From Limanda limanda (lineage: Eukaryota > Chordata > Actinopteri > Pleuronectiformes > Pleuronectidae), in NCBI RefSeq assembly GCF_963576545.1, contig NW_026870425.1:682001-746000 (forward strand): a DNA stretch of 64,000 bases. Reading direction: 5' to 3'. Positions 25,701 through 35,800 of this stretch are shown here, piece after piece (positions within the stretch are counted from its first letter, which is position 1; every line of letters begins with the position of its first letter). Position numbers and translations under genes: made by a program. The notes beneath the pieces were generated by a model that did not search any database, had not been told where the DNA came from, and saw nothing but the letters and a program-made list of their open reading frames with translations.

Positions 25701-28700
25701 GCTTATCTCCCTGTTTCCAGCGATTTTCTGACACTTGGACTGATATGTGATGAAAAAGTCAAAATGTTAACCATTGCTTAAAAAAAAGGCGTATCTCCCC
25801 GTTTCCAGCTGTTTAGTGAAATTTGGGATGATGTGTGATGAAAAATTCAAGAATTTAACCATTTCTTCCAAAAAAGGCTTATCTCCGTTTCCAGCGCTTT
25901 TCTGACACTTGGGCTGATATGTGATGAAAAAGTCAGAAATGTTAACCATTGCTTCCAAAAAAGGCTTATCTCCCCGTTTCCAGCTGTTTAGTGACATTTG
26001 GGATGATGTGTGATGAAAAATTCAAGAATTTAACCATTTCTTCCAAAAAGGCTTATCTCCCTGTTTCCAGCGCTTTTCTGACACTTGGACTGATATGTGA
26101 TGAAAAAGTCAAAATGTTAACCATTGCTTCCAAAAAAGGCTTATCTCCCCGTTTCCAGCTGTTTAGTGAAATTTGGGATGATGTGTGATGAAAAATTCAA
26201 GAATTTAACCATTTCTTCCAAAAAAGGCTTATCTCCCCGTTTCCAGCTGTTTAGTGACATTTGGGATGATGTGTAATGAAAAATTCAAGAATTGAACCAT
26301 TTCTTCCAAAAAAGGCTTATCTCCCTGTTTCCAGCGCTTTTTTGACACTTGGGCTGACATGTGATGAAAAAGTCAAAATGTTAACCATTGCTTCCAAAAA
26401 AGGCTTATCTCCCCGTTTCCAGCTGTTTATTGACATTTGGGATGATGTGTGATGAAAAATTCAAGAATTTAACCATTTCTTCCAAAAAAGGCTTATCTCC
26501 CTGTTTCCAGCGCTTTTCTGACACTTGGGCTGATATGTGATGAAAAAGACAAAATATTAACCATTGCTTCCAAAAAAGGCTTATCTCCCCGTTTCCAGCT
26601 GTTTAGTGAAATTTGGGATGATGTGTGATGAAAAATTCAAGAATTTAACCATTTCTTCCAAAAAAGGCTTATCTCCCTGTTTTTAGCGCTTTTCTGACAA
26701 TTGGGCTGATATGTGATGAAAAAGTCAAAATGTTAACCATTGCTTCCAAAAAAGGCTTATCTCCCCGTTTCCAGCTGTTTAGTGACATTTGGGATGATGT
26801 GTGATGAAAAATTCGAGAATTTAACCATTTCTTCCAAAAAAAGGCATATCTCCCTGTTTCCAGCGCTTTTCTGACACTGGAGCTGATATGTGATGAAAAA
26901 ATCAAAATGTTAACCATTGCTTCCAAAAGAGGCTTATCTCCCCGTTCCAGCTGTTTAGTGACATTTGGGATGATGTGTAATGAAAAATTCAAGAATTTAA
27001 CCATTTCTTCCAAAAAAGGCTTATCTCCCTGTTTCCAGCGCTTTTCTGAAACTTGGGCTGACATGTGATGAAAAAGTCAAAATGTTAACCATTGCTTCCA
27101 AAAAAGGCTTATCTCCCCGTGTCCAGCTGTTTATTGACATTTGGGATGATGTGTGATGAAAAATTCAAGAATTTCACCATTTCTTCCAAAAAAGGCTTAT
27201 CTCCCTGTTTCCAGCGCTTTTCTGACACTTGGACTGATATGTGATGAAAAATTCAGAAATGTTAACCATTGCTTCCAAAAAAGGCTTATCTCCCCGTTTC
27301 CAGCTGTTTAGTGACATTTGGGATGATGTGTGATGAAAAATTCAAGAATTTAACCATTTCTTCCAAAAAAAGGCATGTCTCCCTGTTTCCAGCGCTTTTC
27401 TGACACTTGGGCTGATATGTGATGAAAAAGTCAAAATGTTAACCATTGCTTCCAAAAAAGGCTTATCTCCCCGTTTCCAGCTGTTTAGTGACATTTGGGA
27501 TGATGTGTGATGAAAAATTCAAGAATTTAACCATTTCTTCCAAAAAAAAGGCATATCTCCCTGTTTCCAGCGCTTTTCTGACACTGGAGCTGATATGTGA
27601 TGAAAAAATCAAAATGTTAACCATTGCTTCCAACAGAGGCTTATCTCCCCGTTCCAGCTGTTTAGTGACATTTGGGATGATGTGTGATGAAAAATTCAAG
27701 AATTTAACCATTTCTTCCAAAAAAAAGGCATATCTCCCTGTTTCCAGCGCTTTTCTGACACTGGAGCTGATATGTGATAAAAAAGTCAAGAATTTAACCA
27801 TTTCTTCCAAAAAAGGCTTATCTCCCTGTTTCCAGCGCTTTTCTTACACTTGGGCTGATATGTGATGAAAAAGTCAAAATGTTAACCATTGCTTCCAAAA
27901 AAGGCTTATCTCCCCGTTTCCAGCTGTTTAGTGACATTTGGGATGATGTGTGATGAAAAATTCGAGAATTTAACCATTTCTTCCAAAAAAAGGCATATCT
28001 CCCTGTTTCCAGCGCTTTTCTGACACTTGGGCTGATATGTGATGAAAAAGTCAAAATGTTAACCATTGCTTCCAAAAAAGGCTTATCTCCCCGTTTCCAG
28101 CTGTTTAGTGAAATTTGGGATGATGTGTGATGAAAAATTCAAGAATTTAACCATTTCTTCCAAAAAAGGCTTATCTCCGTTTCCAGCGCTTTTCTGACAC
28201 TTGGGCTGATATGTGATGAAAAAGTCAGAAATGTTAACCATTGCTTCCAAAAAAGGCTTATCTCCCCGTTTCCAGCTGTTTAGTGACATTTGGGATGATG
28301 TGTGATGAAAAATTCAAGAATTTAACCATTTCTTCCAAAAAAGGCTTATCTCCCTGTTTCCAGCGCTTTTCTGACACTTGGACTGATATGTGATGAAAAA
28401 GTCAGAAAAGTTAACCATTGCTTCCAAAAAAGGCTTATCTCCCCGTTTCCAGCTGTTTAGTGACATTTGGGATGATGTGTGATGAAAAATTCAAGAATTT
28501 AACCATTTATTCCAAAAAAAGGCATGTCTCCCTGTTTCCAGTGCTTTTCTGACACTTGGGCTGATATGTGATGAAAAAGTCACAATGTTAACCATTGCTT
28601 CCAAAAAAGGCTTATCTCCCCGTTTCCAGCTGTTTAGTGAAATTTGGGATGATGTGTGATGAAAAATTCAAGAATTTAACCATTTCTTCCAAAAAAGGCT

Positions 28701-30013
28701 TATCTCCCCGTTTCCAGCTGTTTAGTGACATTTGGGATGATGTGTAATGAAAAATTCAAGAATTGAACCATTTCTTCCAAAAAAGGCTTATCTCCCTGTT
28801 TCCAGCGCTTTTTTGACACTTGGGCTGACATGTGATGAAAAAGTCAAAATGTTAACCATTGCTTCCAAAAAAGGCTTATCTCCCCGTTTCCAGCTGTTTA
28901 TTGACATTTGGGATGATGTTTGATGAAAAATTCAAGAATTTAACCATTTCTTCCAAAAAAGGCTTATCTCCGTTTCCAGCGCTTTTCTGACACTTGGGCT
29001 GATTTGTGATGAAAAAGTCAGAAATGTTAACCATTGCTTCCAAAAAAAGCTTATCTCCCCGTTTCCAGCTGTTTAGTGACATTTGGGATGATGTGTGATG
29101 AAAAATTCAAGAATTTAACCATTTCTTCCAAAAAAGGCTTATCTCCCTGTTTCCAGCGCTTTTCTGACACTTGGACTGATATGTGATGAAAAAGTCAGAA
29201 AAGTTAACCATTGCTTCCAAAAAAGGCTTATCTCCCCGTTTCCAGCTGTTTAGTGACATTTGGGATGATGTGGGATGAAAAATTCAAGAATTTAACCATT
29301 TATTCCAAAAAAAGGCATGTCTCCCTGTTTCCAGCGCTTTTCTGACACTTGGGCTGATATGTGATGAAAAAGTCAAAATGTTAACCATTGCTTCCAAAAA
29401 AGGCTTATCTCCCCGTTTCCAGCTGTTTAGTGACATTTGGGATGATGTGTGATGAAAAATTCAAGAATTTAACCATTTCTTCCAAAAAAAAGGCATATCT
29501 CCCTGTTTCCAGCGCTTTTCTGACACTGGAGCTGATATGTGATGAAAAAATCAAAATGTTAACCATTGCTTCCAAAAGAGGCTTATCTCCCCATTCCAGC
29601 TGTTTAGTGACATTTGGGATGATGTGTGATGAAAAATTCAAGAATTTAACCATTTCTTCCAAAAAAAAGGCATATCTCCCTGTTTCCAGCGCTTTTCTGA
29701 CACTGGAGCTGATATGTGATGAAAAAGTCAAGAATTTAACCATTTCTTCCAAAAAAGGCTTATCTCCCTGTTTCCAGCGCTTTTCTGACACTTGGGCTGA
29801 TATGTGATGAAAAAGACAAAATATTAACCATTGCTTCCAAAAAAGGCTTATCTCCCCGTTTCCAGCTGTTTAGTGAAATTTGGGATGATGTGTGATGAAA
29901 AATTCAAGAATTTAACCATTTCTTCCAAAAAAGGCTTATCTCCCTGTTTTTAGCGCTTTTCTGACAATTGGGCTGATATGTGATGAAAAAGTCAAAATGT
30001 TAACCATTGCTTC
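22768..30013. repeat. Satellite array, type I block (second copy, left of LTR element)
   Basis: Type I variants return abruptly. About 22.77-24.89 kb matches 3.04-5.16 kb at an offset of 19,729 bp. From about 24.90 to 25.48 kb the match shifts to 7.20-7.78 kb (offset 17,698), as expected if this copy has one 2,030-bp unit where the first block has two. After that the order is shuffled: 25.48-26.04 kb matches 23.01-23.57 kb (offset 2,470), about 26.5-27.8 kb matches 7.3-8.6 kb (offset about 19,193), and 28.1-30.0 kb matches 23.3-25.2 kb (offset 4,762). It stops at the LTR element. Confidence 0.9.
30010..30013. repeat. Target-site duplication CTTC, left
   Basis: CTTC lies immediately before the 5' LTR and again immediately after the 3' LTR at 36424-36427. 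Uninterrupted satellite has a single CTTC at the equivalent point (7550-7553, 25248-25251, 26743-26746), so four bases were duplicated on integration. Four base pairs is usual for gammaretrovirus-like integrases. Confidence 0.9.
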
Positions 30014-30396
30014 TGTGATGGGAATTTTGTATTTAGACATGTTCAAATGTAACAGATTACATTTATATAGAAAGAAGTTTACTGAAAGATGTATTTCTGT
30101 GTTTAAGACTCATAGTCAGAGTTTAGCTCAAGTTAACACTATGCATAATGCTCTTGAAGGGCCTTATAGACGTGGCCTTCTCAGTCTAGTGTGAACAAAA
30201 GGTTTCTCAACAGGGGCCAATTAAGTCTTCTGCAGCAGGGAGCTTCAAAGGCTAATAGGTGTGACCTGCAGAGACAGGAGATCTCTGAGAAACTCACAGG
30301 GTCTGGAACAAGATGCGTTTAGCATCTTGTTCAAACTTCAAAGAGACCGCCAGAGACCAATGTCTGGTCTTCCTGTAACGACATGGAGAGAAGCTG

Positions 30397-30445
30397 ATTG
30401 GACAAATGTATTTTACTGTGGAGAGGAGGGATCTGATTGTATAAA
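30397..30445 (+). promoter_or_regulatory. LTR core promoter: inverted CCAAT box and TATA box
   Basis: An inverted CCAAT (ATTGG, 30397-30401) lies 43 bp upstream of TATAAA (30440-30445). Transcription would be expected to begin about 25-30 bp further on, near 30466-30472, which coincides with the first stem of the R-region hairpins. The same signals recur in the 3' LTR, with TATAAA at 36227-36232. Confidence 0.7.
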
Positions 30446-30460
30446 TGGAGTGTACTTTTG

Positions 30461-30572
30461 AGAGCTCATCGCCATTGCCCTCATATCTGTCACCGTGATG
30501 TTTGAGCTCTGTGCCATTGAGGTCAAGTCTGTTGTCGTGACTTGACCTTTGTAAACCGTCCGCAGACGGTTT
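30461..30572 (+). promoter_or_regulatory. R-region stem-loops
   Basis: Three perfect inverted repeats follow the predicted transcription start: an 8-bp stem AGAGCTCA / TGAGCTCT (30461-30468 with 30503-30510), a 10-bp stem AGGTCAAGTC / GACTTGACCT (30520-30529 with 30539-30548, 9-nt loop), and an 8-bp stem AAACCGTC / GACGGTTT (30553-30560 with 30565-30572, 4-nt loop). In RNA they would form a compact structured leader. They sit just before the ATTAAA signal, so a role in 3'-end formation or start-site control is possible but inferred. Confidence 0.6.
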
Positions 30573-30574
30573 GA

Positions 30575-30580
30575 ATTAAA
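30575..30580 (+). terminator. LTR polyadenylation signal ATTAAA (5' LTR copy)
   Basis: ATTAAA is the commonest variant poly(A) signal. It is followed about 20 bp on by a GU-rich stretch (TTGTTGTGTC at 30601-30610), which fits the downstream element. The functional copy for the element's transcript would be the one in the 3' LTR at 36362-36367. Confidence 0.6.
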
Positions 30581-30638
30581 CATCCAGAATTGATAATTGC
30601 TTGTTGTGTCATGATATGTAATAATTTTCCATTACATT

Positions 30639-30656
30639 TGGCTGTTGTTGGCAGTG
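30639..30656 (+). other. Probable primer binding site
   Basis: TGGCTGTTGTTGGCAGTG begins two bases after the LTR's terminal CA, the same CA-TT-TGG spacing as in gammaretroviruses, and TGG pairs with the tRNA CCA end. I cannot match the next 15 bases to a specific tRNA. A second TGGCAGTGACATCC lies 10 bp on (from 30649) and is an alternative. Confidence 0.45.
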
Positions 30657-31824
30657 ACATCCACGTGAGCGACTCTGGCTCTCGGTGCTGAGGGTAGGTA
30701 ATTGCGCCGGGGCAGTACGTTTGGAACTAAACCTTTATTATTTCAGTGGGCCTGATGTTCTGAGAATCCGGAGTGCTCACTGAGGTGGGCTAAAGAACCG
30801 ACTGGGACAGGCAAGCAGTTTCATTCTGGTAAAGTATAATTCTTGTTTTTAGATCTTTTAAGGAAAAAGGTCCAAAGAAATTCACTCATTCAGGGAAGTG
30901 AGTTACAGACGTGTATACATTAAGGAGGTCTTAGAGACCGGTGTAGGATTCACAATAAGCTTAATAGGTTAAGATTCTTTTCAAAAAAAGATCAAAATGT
31001 TAAACAGGGTTTAGCGAAAGAGTTTAATGCTAAATTACTTTAATATTGGGCGCTGCGGCATGCTCATAGTTATTGTAAACAAGCAGAAGAGTAGAATATA
31101 AATATATAATAGTATTATTATTTTGCAATGGAGGAAAAGCTGTGACAGAGAGACCTAGGCCAGGTCTGTATCGTCTCAGCATAGCTATCTGTTGAAAAAT
31201 CTGATAAATTCCCATACATTTTATACCTGCATGTGTCTTGTTTAAGAGAAATGTGAAATTAAGTTTTCTCTAAGGCGATTTGATTCATGCAGAGTTTTAG
31301 AATTGTATTAGAGGAATTAAAATTAAAACTTAGTAATTACAAGAGGTGATTACAGTGGCAATATTATAACTGAAGGGGTTTTTCTCATTGTCTCTTAAAA
31401 AGTGTTTTGAAGGTGAAAGGTTACTATAAACGTTACACAAATATTGATGATTTGATACAAGTAACATGCATGATTTGATGAGGCTAATCTGAGAATTACA
31501 GCTGAAAAAGAAAAAGTGAGGAGTGAGTGAGAGAGGATTTCTTGGAATTCTCAACACTGGAATAAGGTGAGTATAATTTCAATCATATTTGGGATATATG
31601 TGTAAGTTTTAAAGGCTTATATCAAAAGAAAAAGAAAAAGATTCAGATCAATCTTAAAACGAATTTGAAAATAGACGTTTTTTAAGAAATAGGAAAATAA
31701 TTGGCTTTAGAAATTAATTCTGAAACATTAGGGTCTTTTCCATATCAGTAGAACTTAAATTCCCAAAAGATTCGTATTCTACTGAATAAATCAGAGTTTA
31801 AATTGATAAACAACCATTACAGAG
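30657..31824 (+). other. Long untranslated leader upstream of gag-like ORF
   Basis: About 1.17 kb has no convincing ORF. It carries a strong 5' splice-site match, AAG/GTGAGT, with the exon end at 31566, plus weaker donor-like sites (AGGGTAGGTA near 30691, CTGGTAAAG near 30827). An acceptor-like TTATTTCAG ends at 30746. A packaging signal would normally lie here, but I see no specific motif for one. The ORFs on the minus strand have no recognisable features. Confidence 0.45.
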
Positions 31825-32502
31825 ATGAATTTACCACAGATTTCTTCTCCTACAGTTCAAGATATGGTTCTGAAGTATGGTCATTATAGTGTTACACAGT
31901 TTGGCTTGTGGGTAAAAAACTATGATTTTCCAAACACAGGGAACATAACTTTAAATCAGTTGAAGCAACTTAAGATCAAATTGCTCATTGAACAAGAACG
32001 AAGCAAAGAAGCAACAAGAGGGAGAGATGTGGAGCTATTTGTGCCAGACTGGAGAGCATTTGAGTGTTGGTTGACTGAAGTCAACATAAGAGACAGTATA
32101 CAGAAGGAAGTAACCGAAATAATCTCCAGGTATCAGTCTCTCCAAATAGGTTCTGATCTGGATACATTTCCACTGAGAGGGAGATCGTTGCAGACAGAGC
32201 AGGCGTCGGCCTCAAACGTCCCAATCGACACTTCCAGAATTCAGCTTTGTTGTGGAGGTGAAGGTGAGCAGGCTTTCAGTTTCCACCATTTTGCATGTGG
32301 AAGATGTGCTAATTTTACAGGGACGCTGAAAGCTGCCCAGCCAAATGCTTGGAAAAGCCAAGCCCGCGGACGCGGTAGAGAGAGAGGACGTGGGAGAGAT
32401 GGGACTTGTTTCATATGCGCTGAAGCAGGACACTGGGCAAGAAATTGCCCTGAGAATCCACACAACAGTGTTACTGACCAGCAGTTGAGCTGGGAACAGT
32501 AG
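31825..32502 (+). CDS. Gag-like protein with one zinc knuckle, capsid region missing
   Basis: This 225-residue ORF lies where gag is expected, after the LTR and leader. Retroviral Gag forms the particle and its nucleocapsid part binds RNA. Near the C-terminus an Arg/Gly-rich run (about 180-193) precedes one CX2CX4HX4C knuckle (C195, C198, H203, C208), the nucleocapsid signature. The N-terminal ~120 residues include a charged segment with two Trp residues that could be a matrix remnant, but I see no capsid homology. Length is under half that usual for gammaretrovirus-like Gag, so an internal deletion has probably joined the two ends. The ORF ends in TAG after the knuckle with no protease or RT in any frame downstream. 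Whether it is translated or acts in trans is unknown. Confidence 0.75.
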   Translation: MNLPQISSPTVQDMVLKYGHYSVTQFGLWVKNYDFPNTGNITLNQLKQLKIKLLIEQERSKEATRGRDVELFVPDWRAFECWLTEVNIRDSIQKEVTEIISRYQSLQIGSDLDTFPLRGRSLQTEQASASNVPIDTSRIQLCCGGEGEQAFSFHHFACGRCANFTGTLKAAQPNAWKSQARGRGRERGRGRDGTCFICAEAGHWARNCPENPHNSVTDQQLSWEQ

Positions 32503-34784
32503 AAAATGCCATCAAGAGCAGACCATGATGGAGAGAGAGAAGTTCAACAAAACTTCATATAAGTAAGAACACAGCTGCAGACACCATGTGAATTAATGTT
32601 ACACATAAAGCATATGGTTAACATTATTATAGTTAAATTAGAAATCAATAAAACTAATTGCTAAAAACACACAAATTAAATCTATTTTTAGGTTCAGGAA
32701 CTAAAAGCACCAGTAAATATGTGTAAATAGTGTGATATTACTCTTAGAATGAATGTTATATAGCTCATAATGATAGAAAAACATATGCAAAGGTTGTAGA
32801 TAGATCCATTTTTATCATTGGGGTTTAATAATGTGGTTAGAGGCTAAATGCAAGACAAACATTTATCTCTGTTGTCACTTTACTGCTGGGTAAAATTTAG
32901 GGGGAAGATAGAATAGTATGCTAAATTTTAAAACAGCAGGGCAGTAGTGGAAGACAGAGTTGAATAACATCTGCATTTATTTAAACGAGAAAGGGGGATC
33001 TGACACAAGCGTATCAATGGATGATCCGAGACAAATTTCTCACCTCTAAATTAACATCCTCTTGCAAAGAGCAAGGGGAGAGATCAAATTAGAGCACAAA
33101 TGGTATTTACTTAGATTTATCTAAACACTTGGTAAGACAAATTTAGTTTAAAAGGTTATATAGTAAGTAAATTAAGGATAAAATAAGTTTGGTTGCATTT
33201 ACAATAGTAAATACGGTGTTGTCTCAGTAGTTTTTGATAGATACATTGGCTATAAGAAAAGAAAATACATTTAATCAAATTAAAAGATTTTAAAAGGAAG
33301 GTTTAAAGTTAATCGCAAACGATTTTCTTTCATGCTAAATCACATTGGGGTTTCTGAACACATTTCTGCATGAAAATGTATTTCTTTGATGTAATTGAAT
33401 GACATTTTTAGTTTTGTTGTAAACATTATTGATTTTTCTGAGTTGATAACAGGTACTATCATGTTTGTGAAACGGACACATATATGATTTTGGTCTGATC
33501 AGAAGAGCAGACGCAATAGAAAAGAATATCTGAAATCTTCTTGTGGAATATGAGTAATCTTTTGTTTAAACAGAAAAACTTTTTCCTTTAGGGGAAAAGC
33601 AACAGATGCAAAGTTTCAAGCAAGTCTCAGAGCAATGGCAGCTTCTGAGAGAACAGAATAATGTGATATGTGTGATACTTTGAAATAAGACTTTACTAGT
33701 GTCATATGCTGTAACAATGATATTTGCTGGAGAAAATAACGTTCACTTTTCAACAGCTAGGAGGTTCAGCTATGATACAGTATTGTTTTGGATGATAGAC
33801 ATTACTATTTACAAATAGAAAGTTTTTAACTAGGAAACTCTTAACTTTATCAGTAGAGCAGATTTAAATGGTTAACAGCTGATTACTGTGAAACTGAAGT
33901 GTTTGATGACAGGTTTTCAGCATCACAGTGTGATAACGAATGACAGAGGGGTTTTACGACTCTGTTTGAAACAAAGGAAAACCGTCCCCATCATTACATG
34001 CATGGACCAAAGAGATGCAAATATGCTAGTGGCGAGAGTGTCAAGATTTACACTGATAGCTTGTTTGCATGGGGGTTCTGCATGTGATTTGGGCTGAAGA
34101 AGAAATTCATGAGATTGACTTCACACCATTGTCTTGCCTTGACTGTGTTACTGGTTGCAAACAGTATGCAGTCTGTAGAGGACATGGAAGGCATTTGAAT
34201 GATTCTTAACACTGACATTTAATGTGGGTTACAGGAGCGGTTAGCAAGACTACATCGAACTAAATTTTTTTTAGAATGCAGATTTGGGTTTATTAGTTTA
34301 GGAATTAAGTAGTCTTGATAGACTGTGTTTTGTTTGGTGGTCGATGGACTTTTGATGTGGGATATGGATGATTTTGTTCAACCTGTGTATGTTTTCTCAT
34401 TAGGTTGGATTGACACATGACTGGAGTCAGTGTGTCAAGAGAGAGGAGTAACATATGCTGGATATAGATGAATTGGGTTATTGGGTGTACACAAGAAACA
34501 CTCTAAATAATATTCAATAAAACTTTTTTAACAGAGTTATGTAATTTGAGTTACAAATAAAATAGAGACATCCAGATTCTACAAGATTGACATCCACCTC
34601 AAAACAAACGGTTTAATCATTTATAGAGATGTTTAATAAAGATTAAGTAAATAAAGTAGGTTAGGGAAATAAATAAATACTGTTTTGTTTTATGACATGA
34701 TTTCTATGCAAGCAGAAGTGTTTCCCAAACATCTAAACAGGATTCTCCAGCGGTGAAACAGATACTGTTCGGAGAACTCATTCC
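32503..34784 (+). other. Long non-coding interior of LTR element (pol absent)
   Basis: About 2.3 kb of AT-rich sequence sits where pol should be. No RT, RNase H or protease motif appears in any frame. The only ORF of note is a 69-codon one at 33888-34097 with no recognised domain. Notable sites are a purine run GAGAAAGGGGGA at 32987-32998, which resembles a polypurine tract, an acceptor-like TTTTTCCTTTAG ending at 33591, and another acceptor-like site ending AAACAG at 34740. The absence of decayed pol codons suggests replacement or old deletion, not simple mutation. Confidence 0.6.
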
Positions 34785-34934
34785 ATGATGGAAGATTTCA
34801 AAAGGATGTCCGCTGACAAGGGTAACATATTCATAAGTATAGCTTTATGGATACTGGTGAGTATGAGTATCAACACAAGGCAACATCATGCCACATCCCG
34901 CCAGGGATGGGACAGTGGAGAGAGAAGGAAGTAA
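34785..34934 (+). CDS. Small ORF with hydrophobic segment, possible first coding exon
   Basis: A 49-codon ORF starts with two ATGs. Charged residues come first, followed by a hydrophobic stretch at about residues 14-29 that resembles a signal peptide or membrane anchor, with TAA at 34932-34934. Inside it is a strong 5' splice-site match CTG/GTGAGT, with the last exon base at 34856. An acceptor-like CCACAG ends at 35028 after a weak pyrimidine tract. Splicing 34856 to 35029 keeps the reading frame into the ORF ending at 35583. An acceptor-like site at 34740 lies 44 bp upstream of the ATG. This looks like the layout of a spliced retroviral accessory or env leader exon, but no homology supports naming it. 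Confidence 0.35.
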   Translation: MMEDFKRMSADKGNIFISIALWILVSMSINTRQHHATSRQGWDSGERRK

Positions 34935-35055
34935 AAAACAAACATAACAAACACATTGAAAAACACATTGAAAAACAAACTGGTAGATATTGTTTTAAAC
35001 TGTTTCCTGTACTCTTTAAAATCCACAGGCAGACGAGGAGATTCTATCTAAATCC

Positions 35056-35583
35056 ATGGAGAGAGGACTGCGTGACCTGAAACCAGGAGACTGGATTGTG
35101 CTTAAGGACGTGCGGATGGAAGAAGAAGACGACGTCGATGGAACGAGTGCAAGCCAAATGCCTCTCAACACAGATGACAGGAAGGTCGCAGAGGTCAACC
35201 TGGAGATGAGGGCCAACGCAGGAGGATTTCCAGAGCCAGGGGTGGATCTACAGGACGGGAAGTGCTTTGTGCCAGTGTGTGAGCTTCAGTCTTCATTTTT
35301 AGGTGTTGCGAGAAGATTCAACACATTTGAAGAGCTACACGCTGAACACAACCGCACCAACAGGAGATCAGCAACACATGATTATACGACTGAGAAGCAT
35401 TCAAGGGAAAAGAGATGGTTTCCCTGCTCACGAATGCTTGGCAGGAACAACATCAAATTTCTGATCATCAAAGTCAGAGCATACAAGATGTCTCTGAAAC
35501 AAGATGTTCTTCAACAAGGAGGTGTTCGACACACGATCAGGACGAAGTGTGGCACCAATACAGTGAACATTTTGATAATATGA
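35056..35583 (+). CDS. 3' ORF with integrase-tail-like start, otherwise unrecognised
   Basis: This 175-codon ORF is open in the same frame back to 35029, the predicted splice acceptor. It begins with a segment containing LKPGDWIVLKD, which resembles the C-terminal SH3-like end of gammaretrovirus-type integrases (a GDW motif is usual there). It then turns acidic and matches nothing I recognise. Later features are one N-glycosylation sequon (NRT, residues 99-101) and a basic REKR tetrapeptide at 117-120 of the kind cut by furin in envelope proteins. The mix suggests a pol-tail remnant fused to env-region sequence, but no fusion peptide, cysteine pattern or membrane anchor follows in this frame. 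I treat it as a degenerate or novel ORF, not a functional envelope gene. Confidence 0.4.
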   Translation: MERGLRDLKPGDWIVLKDVRMEEEDDVDGTSASQMPLNTDDRKVAEVNLEMRANAGGFPEPGVDLQDGKCFVPVCELQSSFLGVARRFNTFEELHAEHNRTNRRSATHDYTTEKHSREKRWFPCSRMLGRNNIKFLIIKVRAYKMSLKQDVLQQGGVRHTIRTKCGTNTVNILII

Positions 35584-35636
35584 TGATCATCATGTTAATA
35601 ATTGTAAAATACGTTATTGAAGTTTGTAGAAACTGA
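35415..35636 (+). CDS. Overlapping ORF with C-terminal hydrophobic segment, doubtful
   Basis: A 73-codon ORF overlaps the previous one in another frame. It is Gln/Ser-rich and ends in a 15-residue hydrophobic run (about 56-70), then three residues and a stop. It could be the shifted end of the envelope region, or chance. I see no motif that decides between them. Confidence 0.2.
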   Translation: MVSLLTNAWQEQHQISDHQSQSIQDVSETRCSSTRRCSTHDQDEVWHQYSEHFDNMMIIMLIIVKYVIEVCRN

Positions 35637-35786
35637 TCATTTTCAATTGTGTAACTCTGTTGTATTGTTTTTGCACTAAGACTAGTGTTACTTCTTTAAT
35701 TAAGATCAATTTTTGAAATTCACATATCCTGGAAAATTCCCAATCTAAATGATGAGATGTTATAAAGATGTTGATCCCAGATGGAT

Positions 35787-35800
35787 AAAAAGGGAGGAAT
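35787..35800 (+). other. Polypurine tract
   Basis: AAAAAGGGAGGAAT lies directly before the 3' LTR's TG. It is the expected plus-strand primer for reverse transcription and confirms the + orientation of the element. Confidence 0.85.

Larger units (their letters stand above)
30014..30636 (+). repeat. 5' LTR
   Basis: This 623-bp direct repeat is identical by eye to 35801-36423. It begins TGTGATGG and ends CCATTACA, an imperfect 8-bp terminal inverted repeat (7 of 8). From the promoter signals, U3 runs to about 30465, R to about 30600, and U5 is short, to 30636. U3 also holds a perfect 11-bp stem (30306-30316 with 30322-30332) around a 5-nt loop. Two 65-66-codon ORFs in the LTR have no recognisable features and are treated as chance. 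Confidence 0.95.

Noticed and set aside
2773..30013. CRISPR-like array (short repeats with spacers)
   Set aside because: There are no unique spacers. The whole unit is repeated end to end, the setting is a vertebrate-type genome with LINE and LTR elements, and no cas genes are present.
30014..30461. 65- and 66-codon ORFs inside the LTR (duplicated in the 3' LTR)
   Set aside because: Their identity in both LTRs follows from the LTRs being identical. No domain is visible and they overlap promoter and hairpin sequence.
33888..34097. 69-codon ORF in the LTR element interior
   Set aside because: It is AT-rich non-coding context with no motif and a length expected by chance in 2.3 kb. It is mentioned only within the non-coding interior entry.
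35077..35094. Evidence that integrase is intact
   Set aside because: Only a short GDW-type motif resembling the C-terminal end is visible. The zinc-binding and catalytic DDE regions are absent upstream, so no working integrase can be claimed.
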